A stretch of 5,152 nt of DNA from contig CAYMOM010000137.1 of the NCBI GenBank assembly GCA_964391995.1, positions 1 to 5,152 of the forward strand, in the 5' to 3' direction. The stretch's first letter is position 1. Each line of letters begins with the position of its first letter. The notes beneath the pieces were generated by a model. It did not search any database and was not told where the DNA came from. It worked only from the letters and a program-made list of their open reading frames with translations. The translations under genes were made by a program, and so were the position numbers. Origin of the DNA: UBA11524 sp964391995. GTDB lineage: Bacteria > Bacillota > Clostridia > Christensenellales > Aristaeellaceae. Shown piece by piece: positions 1-5,152 of the stretch.

Positions 1-142
1 GGAGGCCTTCACCCAGAAGGTGTACGCCATCTTTGGCAAGCTGTACCAGCAGCAGAACCCCGAAGGCGCTCCCGACATGGGTGCTCAGCCCGGTTCCACC
101 AACCCCGATGGCTCCGTGAACGCTGACGGCTCCGTCGAATAA
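1..142 (+). CDS. dnaK: Chaperone DnaK (Hsp70), C-terminal end only
   Basis: This is the 3' end of a gene entering from the left edge. Codons run from position 2 to a TAA stop at 140-142, giving 46 visible residues. The start EAFTQKVYAIFGKLYQQQ resembles the last helix of the DnaK lid domain, where Firmicutes proteins typically carry a stretch of this type ending in YQQ. A low-complexity tail rich in Gly, Pro, Asp, Asn and Ser follows and ends in ADGSVE. DnaK is the cytosolic ATP-dependent Hsp70 chaperone that works with DnaJ and GrpE. The complete dnaJ downstream on the same strand strongly supports the assignment. The tail lacks the acidic VDADY/EEV-like ending seen in many DnaK proteins. 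The ATPase and most of the substrate-binding domain are outside the window, so the identification rests on the helix and the context. Confidence 0.82.
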   Translation, partial: EAFTQKVYAIFGKLYQQQNPEGAPDMGAQPGSTNPDGSVNADGSVE

Positions 143-143
143 G

Positions 144-293
144 GCGGGCAGTGCCCGCACCCATTTCCGCCATTGGTAGTGGGTGGCACAGTAGGCTCCC
201 GCGAGTGGGCGGTGCCCACACCCATTTCCGCCATTGGTAGTGGGTAGCACAGTAGGCTCCCGCGAGCGGGCAGTGCCCGCACCCACTTCCGCC
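144..293. repeat. 61-bp tandem repeat, 2 full copies plus a partial third
   Basis: Copy 1 is 144-204, copy 2 is 205-265 and a partial copy 3 is 266-293. Copies 1 and 2 differ at only four positions (145/206, 150/211, 157/218, 185/246). Copy 3 matches copy 1 over 28 nt with one mismatch and then diverges. Each copy opens with a perfect 6-bp hairpin with a 3-nt loop: 144-158, 205-219 and 266-280. Two of the four differences form a matched pair: C145-G157 in copy 1 becomes T206-A218 in copy 2 and C267-G279 in copy 3, so pairing is kept. A second, weaker stem is CACCCA (158-163) with TGGGTG (180-185); copy 2 keeps five of its six pairs. The array begins two bases after the dnaK stop, so it probably lies in the dnaK transcript. 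No function is known to me. Confidence 0.9.
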
Positions 294-323
294 GCAGGCG
301 CTGGGCAGAAGAAACACATACCG

Positions 324-357
324 TCCCCCGGGCAGCAACCCTGCTCCCGGGGGATTT
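324..357 (+). terminator. GC-rich hairpin, possible weak terminator after dnaK
   Basis: Positions 324-337 pair with 342-354 as nine base pairs, a bulged C333 and four more pairs, closing on the loop ACCC (338-341). The stem is very GC-rich and is followed only by a short T run (355-357) before CGAGG. Stem strength fits an intrinsic terminator for dnaK, but the T tract is poor. It could equally be a processing or mRNA-stability hairpin that lets part of the transcription continue into dnaJ. The fold is clear; the function is uncertain. Confidence 0.45.
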
Positions 358-388
358 CGAGGTCAGCGTGGGGAACGCAACGTATTGT

Positions 389-523
389 GAGAACGAGTGC
401 ACACGCATTCTCCCTCCGTCACCGCGCAAGCGCGGCGCCACCTCCCTCCCGGAGGGAGGATAAGCTGCTCCCTCGCATCGCGGCGCGCCCGTTGCGCGCC
501 GTGACCCCCACAAAAAAGTCACC
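389..523. repeat. Palindrome-rich intergenic block
   Basis: Several inverted repeats lie close together. There is an imperfect hairpin at 389-412 (GAGAA with TTCTC, centred on GTGCAC). CCGCGC-AA-GCGCGG occupies 422-435. CCTCCCTCC at 441-449 is complementary to GGAGGGAGG at 451-459. CGGCGCGC at 481-488 pairs with GCGCGCCG at 494-501. The block is framed by GTCAC (418-422) and its complement GTGAC (501-505), and a further GTCAC lies at 518-522 after a run of six A (512-517). From memory, similar GC-rich palindromes beside genes are frequent in gut Clostridia and often produce spurious short ORFs; I could not verify this. I see no open frame with coding character here. It may be a dispersed palindromic element or part of a structured transcript. 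Confidence 0.65.
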
Positions 524-548
524 AAGTAACATAGTCCAGCCAGGGATT

Positions 549-652
549 CTTAAGGGATGAAATCCCTTAAGCGGGTTTCTTAAGGGCAGCGCCCTTAAGC
601 GGAGTCCAGAGGCAGAGCCTCTGGCGGGATTCTCAAGGGCAGCGCCCTTGAG
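549..652. repeat. Array of four 3-nt-loop hairpins upstream of dnaJ
   Basis: Four perfect hairpins follow one another. They are 549-571 (10-bp stem, loop GAA), 579-599 (9 bp, loop AGC), 606-624 (8 bp, loop AGA) and 632-652 (9 bp, loop AGC). Their centres are 26-29 nt apart, and the spacers are of the form CGGGTTT, CGGAGT and CGGGATT. Hairpins 2 and 4 are near-identical except for one position in each arm: CTTAAGGGC/GCCCTTAAG against CTCAAGGGC/GCCCTTGAG, a T-A pair exchanged for C-G. None is followed by a T tract, so they do not look like terminators. The last one ends 16 nt before the dnaJ ribosome binding site. Confidence 0.9.
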
Positions 653-668
653 CGCGTCCCTGACGAAA

Positions 669-676
669 AAGAGGTG
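669..676 (+). promoter_or_regulatory. Ribosome binding site of dnaJ
   Basis: AAGAGGTG is a good Shine-Dalgarno sequence and sits 7 nt before the TTG at 684. It decides the start: no in-frame ATG lies near by, the GTG at 674-676 is in another frame, and TTG gives the standard MANKRDYYEVLG beginning of DnaJ. Confidence 0.85.
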
Positions 677-683
677 AATCGCA

Positions 684-1814
684 TTGGCGAACAAGAGAGA
701 TTACTATGAGGTGCTGGGCATTGAGAAGAATGCCACGGATGATGATATCAAGCGGGCCTACCGCCGGAAGGCCAAGGAGTGTCACCCCGACCTGCACCCC
801 GATGATAAAGAGGCCGAGGCCCGGTTTAAGGAGCTGAACGAGGCCAATGAAGTCCTGTCCGACCCCCAGAAGCGCGCCAGGTATGACCAGTTTGGCTTTG
901 AGGATCCCATGGGCGGTATGGGCGGCGGCGGAAACCCCTTTGGCGGCGGGTTCGACTTTGGAGGCATGGGCGGCATGGGCGATATTTTCGACCAGCTGTT
1001 CGGCGGTGGCATGGGCGGTTCCAGCCGCAGGCAAGGCCCCCAGCAGGGCAACGACCTGCGGTATGAGCTGAAGATTTCCTTCGAGGAGGCCGCCCACGGC
1101 TGTGAGAAATCCTTCGAGTTTTATCGTAACGAAAACTGCACCACCTGCAACGGCTCCGGCGCCAAGCCCGGTACATCCCCCGTTACCTGCCAGACCTGCA
1201 AAGGCACCGGTCAGGTTCGCACCAGCGGCGGTTGGATGACCACCGTGCGTACCTGCCCCACCTGCGGCGGCTCTGGCAAGGTGATCCAGGACAAGTGCAC
1301 ATCCTGCGGCGGCTCCGGGCGCACCAGGGTGAAGCGTACCGCCAATATCAAGGTACCCGCCGGCATCGACAACGGGCAGACCATCATCATGAACGGTCAG
1401 GGCGAGCCGGGCCTGCGGGGCGGCCCCAATGGCGATTTGTACATCAGCATTTCCGTGCGGCCCCATAAGCTGTTCAAGCGGGACGGCTACAACCTGTATC
1501 TTGACCTGCCCATCTCCTTCACCCAGGCAGCCTTGGGCGGCGAGGTGGATATCCCCACCCTGACAGGCCCGGTGAAGTACCGCATCCCCGAGGGTACCCA
1601 GAACGATACCGAGTTCCGCCTGAAGGGTCAGGGCATCCAGCAGCTGCGGGGCACGCAAAAGGGCGACCTGATCGTCCGTGTGCGGGTGGAGATCCCCAGA
1701 AAGCTCACCGAAAAGCAGCGCGAATTGCTCCGCCAGTTTGATGACACCACCACCGGCAAGGAGTACGAATCCCGCAAATCCTTCCTGGACAGGGTGAAAG
1801 AGCTGTTCAACTAA
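684..1814 (+). CDS. dnaJ: Co-chaperone DnaJ (Hsp40, class I)
   Basis: Complete 376-residue class-I Hsp40. In the cytosol it delivers unfolded clients to DnaK and stimulates DnaK ATP hydrolysis. Residues 1-71 are the J domain with the essential HPD at 34-36. Residues 72-114 are a Gly/Phe region unusually rich in Gly and Met, containing DIFDQLFGG. Residues 152-212 hold the zinc-binding domain with four CxxCxGxG repeats (Cys 152/155, 169/172, 191/194, 205/208), all eight cysteines present. The C-terminal peptide-binding domains follow, with the family segment SFTQAALGGEVDIPTL at about 278-293. Length is typical of the family. The start is TTG, supported by the ribosome binding site at 669-676 and the conserved N-terminus. 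It lies downstream of dnaK as in many Firmicutes, but the 541-nt gap is long. No CIRCE element or convincing promoter was seen in the gap, so read-through from dnaK remains possible. Confidence 0.98.
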   Translation: MANKRDYYEVLGIEKNATDDDIKRAYRRKAKECHPDLHPDDKEAEARFKELNEANEVLSDPQKRARYDQFGFEDPMGGMGGGGNPFGGGFDFGGMGGMGDIFDQLFGGGMGGSSRRQGPQQGNDLRYELKISFEEAAHGCEKSFEFYRNENCTTCNGSGAKPGTSPVTCQTCKGTGQVRTSGGWMTTVRTCPTCGGSGKVIQDKCTSCGGSGRTRVKRTANIKVPAGIDNGQTIIMNGQGEPGLRGGPNGDLYISISVRPHKLFKRDGYNLYLDLPISFTQAALGGEVDIPTLTGPVKYRIPEGTQNDTEFRLKGQGIQQLRGTQKGDLIVRVRVEIPRKLTEKQRELLRQFDDTTTGKEYESRKSFLDRVKELFN

Positions 1815-1816
1815 AC

Positions 1817-1866
1817 CACAAAAGAACCCCCTTTGCGTACCAAAGCGCAAAGGGGGTTCTTTTGTG
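1817..1866. terminator. Bidirectional intrinsic terminator between dnaJ and the transporter genes
   Basis: A perfect 21-bp inverted repeat (1817-1837 with 1846-1866) encloses the 8-nt loop TACCAAAG. The arms carry an A-rich outer part and a CCCCC/GGGGG core, so each strand reads GGGGGTTCTTTTGTG at the 3' side and has its own T-rich run. It starts 2 nt after the dnaJ stop and ends 5 nt before the end of the converging permease gene, so it can serve both transcripts. Confidence 0.92.
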
Positions 1867-1871
1867 AAATG

Positions 1872-2813
1872 CTATCTGCTTCCCTTGTCGTAGGGCACGC
1901 CCTCGGCCTTGGGGGCCAGGGAGTTCTTGCTGGTCAGGGCCAGCACGATCAGGGAGATGATGTAGGGCAGCATGTTGTACACGCTGCTGGGCAGGTTCAG
2001 CTGGGCCAGGAAGTCGAAGCCCGTGTACACATTGCTCAGGGAGCGGAACAGGCCAAACAGCAGCGCCGCCAGGGCAATGCGGATGGGTTTCCACTGGCCG
2101 AAGATCATCACTGCCAGGGCCAGGAAGCCAAAGCCCGCAACGCCGTTTTCAAACTTCCACTCGGACACGCCTGCGGTGATGTACACCAGGCCGCCCAGGC
2201 CGCCCAGCAGGCCGGAAATCAGCACACCGGCATAGCGCATCTTGTACACGTTGATGCCCACGCTGTCCGCCGCCTGGGGATGTTCGCCGCAGGCCTGGAG
2301 CCGCAGGCCGAACTTGGTCTTGTACAAAAGCACATAGGACACAATCAGCAGCACCAGCGCCAGCAGCATGAACCAGCTGAACTCAAAGCCGTTGATGTTG
2401 ACAATGAAGGCTTTCTTCGGGTTCACATACTGGATGATGGAGGACACGTTGTCCGGGTTCATGGCGGTGTTCATGGCCTTGACAAACACGGTGGCGGCAG
2501 CGGTGCCCAGCAGGTTCATGGCGGTACCCACCAGGGTCTGATCGGCCTTGAAGTTAATGGCGGCTACAGCCAGCAGCAATGAGTATAGCATACCCAGCAG
2601 CATGGCAGCCAATACACTCAGCAGAATGACAAACACCGCAGAGGTGCCGTCGGGCAGGAACTTCAGCACCAGGGCGCCGCCAAGAGCGCCAAACACCATA
2701 ATGCCTTCCAGCCCGATGTTGATCACGCCGGAATGCTCGGAAAAGCAGCCGCCCAGGGCCACCAGCATCAGCACGGCGGCAAACATGAGCATGTATTGAA
2801 TCAGCAGCGTCAT
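1872..2813 (-). CDS. nupQ: ABC nucleoside transporter, permease NupQ-type
   Basis: Complete 313-residue integral membrane protein of the BPD_transp_2 family, closest in character to NupQ (YufQ) of the Bacillus subtilis guanosine importer. It is one half of the heteromeric membrane channel that takes nucleosides from a BmpA/NupN-type lipoprotein into the cytoplasm. Hydrophobic segments lie at about 3-21, 35-52, 58-85, 92-112, 144-164, 195-213, 225-258 and 279-294. Family signatures are INIGLEGIM at 31-39 and the cytoplasmic loop FGLRLQACGEHPQAADSVG at 168-186, which is expected to contact the ATPase. The ATG start overlaps the stop of the upstream permease as ATGA, suggesting translational coupling. 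An AAGGGGG lies about 11 nt upstream of the start. It is the last gene before the shared terminator. Purine nucleosides are the likeliest substrate by family; related systems carry sugars, so specificity is inferred. Confidence 0.9.
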   Translation of the reverse strand: MTLLIQYMLMFAAVLMLVALGGCFSEHSGVINIGLEGIMVFGALGGALVLKFLPDGTSAVFVILLSVLAAMLLGMLYSLLLAVAAINFKADQTLVGTAMNLLGTAAATVFVKAMNTAMNPDNVSSIIQYVNPKKAFIVNINGFEFSWFMLLALVLLIVSYVLLYKTKFGLRLQACGEHPQAADSVGINVYKMRYAGVLISGLLGGLGGLVYITAGVSEWKFENGVAGFGFLALAVMIFGQWKPIRIALAALLFGLFRSLSNVYTGFDFLAQLNLPSSVYNMLPYIISLIVLALTSKNSLAPKAEGVPYDKGSR

Positions 2814-3937
2814 TCCTTGTCGGCCCCCTTCCGCAGTTGGTTTTCAGCAGCGCGGTCAAGCCTGCGGTTCATCCATTGCTTGAAGAACAGCACGAAGCCG
2901 CACAGGTAGATGATCATGGAGGAAATCAGGTCGGATATCTGGGAGCTGTACATGCTCTTGTCCACATAGGCGCCGCCCTCGGTGATATGCTGGATGAAGA
3001 AGGAGGAGAAGATGGCGCCGATGGGGTGCAGGCCGCCCAGGAAGGCAGCAGCGATGCCGTTGAAGCCCATGGCCGGCACAGCGGACTGGGTGGTGACCCA
3101 GCGCCCGTAGCCGGACAGGAAGTACATGGCTGCACCCATGCCAGCCAGCGCGCCGGCCAGGGACATGGTGAGAATCAGGTTGAACTTCTCCCGCATGCCG
3201 CTGTACTTGGCGGCGTGCTTGTTCAGGCCGGTGGCCTTCAGCTCGTAGCCCAGCTTGGTTTTCTCCAGCAGCACCCACACCGCGATGGCGATGATCACCG
3301 CCAGGGGCAGGGCAATGGTCACATAGCGGTTCTTGGAGAACAGGTTCTCCAGGCCCAGGGTGGGAATCAGGCCCGCCGGGTTCACCTTGGAGATCATCAG
3401 GGTATCGGGGCTGTTGGGGTCTTTCACGGCGGTCAGCAGGTTGTTGACCAGATAGAGGCTGATCCAGTTCAGCATGATGCAGGAAATGACCTCGTTCACG
3501 TTCCGGTAGGCCTTCAGCATGCCGGAAATGGCGCCCAGTACGGCGCCTGCCAGCACAGCTGCCAGCATGCCCACATACCAGGGCAGGTTCAGGGCCAGGG
3601 CACAGTAGAGGCCAGCGCCGGCGCCAGCCACATACTGGCCTGCGGCACCGATGTTGAACAGGCCCACCTTGTAGGCAAACAGCACGGACAGGCTGCACAT
3701 CAGCAGGGGAGCGGCCTTCACCAGGGTGTTGCCCAGGTTTTTCAGCTGGGCGGCAGGGCTCTTCATACCGAAGAAGTTCTTCACAATATCGGTGATGGCC
3801 TCCCATGCGCCTGCGGGGTTGATGATCAGCAGAGCAATGTACCCCACCACCAGACCCAGCAGAATGCAGATGAGAGATGCCAGCAGGGTCTGCACGGCTG
3901 GCTGGCGCAGGATGGGCGTGCGCTGTTTGTTGGTCAT
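2810..3937 (-). CDS. nupP: ABC nucleoside transporter, permease NupP-type
   Basis: Complete 375-residue membrane protein of the BPD_transp_2 family, resembling NupP (YufP). It is the larger partner of the permease pair. A short basic cytoplasmic N-terminus precedes a first membrane helix at about 17-39. Further hydrophobic segments are at about 73-90, 102-142, 150-170, 206-223, 253-274, 290-316 and 334-352, followed by a charged C-terminal tail. Signatures are VGLFNIGAAGQ at 91-101 and the ATPase-coupling loop LGYELKATGLNKHAAKYSGM at 229-248. The ATG lies 3 nt after the stop of the ATPase gene (TAA-GCC-ATG), and its end overlaps the next permease by 4 nt, so the three genes form one operon. 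Length and order match the Nup/Bmp system. The exact substrate is inferred from the family, most likely guanosine or other purine nucleosides. Confidence 0.91.
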   Translation of the reverse strand: MTNKQRTPILRQPAVQTLLASLICILLGLVVGYIALLIINPAGAWEAITDIVKNFFGMKSPAAQLKNLGNTLVKAAPLLMCSLSVLFAYKVGLFNIGAAGQYVAGAGAGLYCALALNLPWYVGMLAAVLAGAVLGAISGMLKAYRNVNEVISCIMLNWISLYLVNNLLTAVKDPNSPDTLMISKVNPAGLIPTLGLENLFSKNRYVTIALPLAVIIAIAVWVLLEKTKLGYELKATGLNKHAAKYSGMREKFNLILTMSLAGALAGMGAAMYFLSGYGRWVTTQSAVPAMGFNGIAAAFLGGLHPIGAIFSSFFIQHITEGGAYVDKSMYSSQISDLISSMIIYLCGFVLFFKQWMNRRLDRAAENQLRKGADKE

Positions 3938-3940
3938 GGC

Positions 3941-5152
3941 TTACACATCCTTCCTCTTGGCGCCTGCCATGTACAGGCCCATTTCTTCTGCCGTGGTGGT
4001 CTTGGGGTCAAGCTCGCCCACGATTTCGCCTTCATACATCACCAGGATCCGGTCGGACACGTCCAGCACCTCGTCCATCTCCAGGGATACCAGCAGCACG
4101 GCCTTGCCTGCATCCCGCTGGGCGACGATCTGCTTGTGAATGTACTCAATGGCGCCCACGTCCAGGCCGCGGGTGGGCTGCACGGCAATCAGCAGCTTGG
4201 GGTCGCGCTCGATTTCCCGGGCCACGATGGCCTTCTGCTGGTTGCCGCCGGACATGCTGCGGGCCATGGTCACTGGGCCTTGACCGGAACGCACGTCATA
4301 CTGGTCAATCAGGCGCTCGGCATAGGCGCGGATGTTCCTGCGGCGCAGGAAACCGTGCTGGGTGAATTCCGGTTCATAGTACCGCTGAAGGACGATGTTG
4401 TCCTCCAGGGAATAGTCCAGCACCAGGCCGTGCTTGTGCCGGTCCTCGGGAATGTGGCTCATGCCCTGGGCGCTGCGCTGGCGGATGCTGGCCTTGGAAA
4501 TGTCCTGCCCGGCAAAGGTAATCCTGCCGCTCTGCAAGGGTTCCAGGCCCGTCAGGCCGTAGACCAGCTCGGTCTGCCCGTTGCCGTCAATGCCTGCAAT
4601 GCAGACGATTTCCCCCGCCCGCACTTGGAAGGACACGCCCTTCACCGCATTGTTCTTGTGCATTTTGGAGGCCACGGTCATGCCTTCCACCTGCAGCACC
4701 ACATCACCGGGGTTAGCGGGCTGCTTTTCCACGTGGAAGTTCACGTTGCGGCCCACCATCATGGCGGAAAGCTCCTCCATGGTGGTGCCGGCAGTTTCCA
4801 CCGTGCCGATGTACTTGCCCTTGCGCAGCACGGTGCAGCGGTCAGCCACAGCCATGATTTCATTCAGCTTGTGGCTGATGAACAGAATGGACTTGCCCTC
4901 CGCCGCCAGGTTGCGCATGATCTGCATCAGCTCGTCAATCTCCTGGGGGGTCAGCACGGCGGTGGGCTCGTCAAAAATCAGGATCTCGTTGTCCCGGTAG
5001 AGCATTTTCAGGATTTCTGTGCGCTGCTGCATGCCCACGGTGATGTCCTGAATCTTGGCGTCCGGATCCACATGCAGGCCATAGCGCTCGCTGAGGGCCA
5101 GCACCTTTTCCCGCGCCTCCTTCTTTTGCAGAAAGCCGTATTTGTTGGGCTC
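3941..5152 (-). CDS. nupO: ABC nucleoside transporter ATPase NupO-type (N-terminus outside window)
   Basis: The reading frame is open to the right edge and gives 403 residues; family members are about 510, so roughly the first 100, including Walker A of domain 1, are missing. It is a fused double-ATPase that powers import by the two permeases. Domain 1 shows a degenerate signature VGMQQR (visible residues 39-44), Walker B ILIFDEPTAVL (57-67) and H-loop His94. Domain 2 has an altered Walker A GIDGNGQTE (187-195, Gln in place of the Lys), a canonical signature SGGNQQ (301-306), an altered Walker B LIAVQPTRGLD (321-331) and no H-loop His (SLEMDE). This pattern suggests one competent and one degenerate ATP site, as expected for sugar/nucleoside-type ATPases such as RbsA and NupO. 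It is first of the three visible genes; a BmpA-like lipoprotein gene is expected upstream. GTG 5102-5104 is internal, not the start. Confidence 0.92.
   Translation of the reverse strand, partial: EPNKYGFLQKKEAREKVLALSERYGLHVDPDAKIQDITVGMQQRTEILKMLYRDNEILIFDEPTAVLTPQEIDELMQIMRNLAAEGKSILFISHKLNEIMAVADRCTVLRKGKYIGTVETAGTTMEELSAMMVGRNVNFHVEKQPANPGDVVLQVEGMTVASKMHKNNAVKGVSFQVRAGEIVCIAGIDGNGQTELVYGLTGLEPLQSGRITFAGQDISKASIRQRSAQGMSHIPEDRHKHGLVLDYSLEDNIVLQRYYEPEFTQHGFLRRRNIRAYAERLIDQYDVRSGQGPVTMARSMSGGNQQKAIVAREIERDPKLLIAVQPTRGLDVGAIEYIHKQIVAQRDAGKAVLLVSLEMDEVLDVSDRILVMYEGEIVGELDPKTTTAEEMGLYMAGAKRKDV
3949..3955 (-). promoter_or_regulatory. Ribosome binding site of the nupP-type gene
   Basis: On the minus strand AGGAAGG lies inside the last codons of the ATPase gene, 11 nt before the ATG at 3937. 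The spacing is slightly long but usable, and the location fits translation coupled to the upstream gene. Confidence 0.6.

Noticed and set aside
144..293. CRISPR array
   Set aside because: The units are contiguous tandem copies without variable spacers, only two are complete, and no cas gene is near.
512..517. Poly-A run as the T tract of a minus-strand terminator
   Set aside because: No stable hairpin lies immediately before it on the minus strand, and no minus-strand gene ends there.
549..652. Multiple intrinsic terminators
   Set aside because: None of the four hairpins has a following T tract on the plus strand, and the minus strand lacks a gene that would need terminating here.
505..683. 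Promoter or CIRCE heat-shock operator directly upstream of dnaJ
   Set aside because: I found no well-spaced -35/-10 pair and no TTAGCACTC-N9-GAGTGCTAA-like inverted repeat.
9..694. Overlapping open frames of 90-146 codons on both strands across the dnaK-dnaJ gap
   Set aside because: They translate the tandem and palindromic repeats, giving repeated Arg/Pro/Gly-rich peptides with no domain, and some overlap dnaK or dnaJ. Treated as spurious.
633..1850. 405-codon open frame on the minus strand opposite dnaJ
   Set aside because: It is an antisense shadow of the GC-rich dnaJ gene. It would start inside the terminator stem, and the product is Ala/Gly/Leu-rich with no recognisable domain.
1833..2582. 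249-codon plus-strand frame opposite the 313-aa permease
   Set aside because: It begins in the terminator and is Gln/His/Gly-rich, as expected from the reverse complement of a membrane protein gene. The minus-strand frame has clear family motifs.
2856..3806. 316-codon minus-strand frame inside the 375-aa permease gene
   Set aside because: It is an out-of-frame reading of a gene whose correct frame shows membrane helices and family motifs.

Overview
The window looks like part of the chromosome of a GC-rich member of the Clostridia (Firmicutes), probably a gut-type Oscillospirales relative. I infer this from three things: a dnaK-dnaJ gene order, a NupOPQ/Bmp-type nucleoside ABC transporter, and intergenic palindromic repeats of a style I associate with such genomes. 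No taxonomic search was possible.

Left part (1-1814, + strand): the last 46 codons of a gene that is almost certainly dnaK are followed by a 541-nt non-coding gap, then a complete class-I dnaJ (376 aa, TTG start, good ribosome binding site). The gap is the most interesting stretch. It is packed with roughly a dozen short inverted repeats in modules: a 61-bp tandem repeat (two full copies plus a 28-nt partial third), a 13-bp GC-rich hairpin that could end dnaK transcription, a block of GC-rich palindromes, and a regular array of four 3-nt-loop hairpins just before dnaJ. In both arrays, copies differ by paired substitutions that keep the stems intact, which points to conservation of structure rather than of sequence. 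No protein-coding gene is supported there.

Junction (1815-1871): dnaJ and the transporter genes converge on one perfect 21-bp inverted repeat that can act as a terminator in both directions.

Right part (1872-5152, - strand): three tightly packed genes read right to left. They are an ATPase with two nucleotide-binding domains (its first ~100 residues lie outside the window), a 375-aa permease and a 313-aa permease. The ATPase and first permease are 3 nt apart, and the two permeases overlap by 4 nt. Together they form the membrane and energy part of a BmpA/NupN-dependent nucleoside importer. The substrate-binding lipoprotein gene would be expected further right, beyond 5152.

The coding genes are conventional. 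I found no convincing new protein system. The unexplained signal is the structured repeat region between dnaK and dnaJ.
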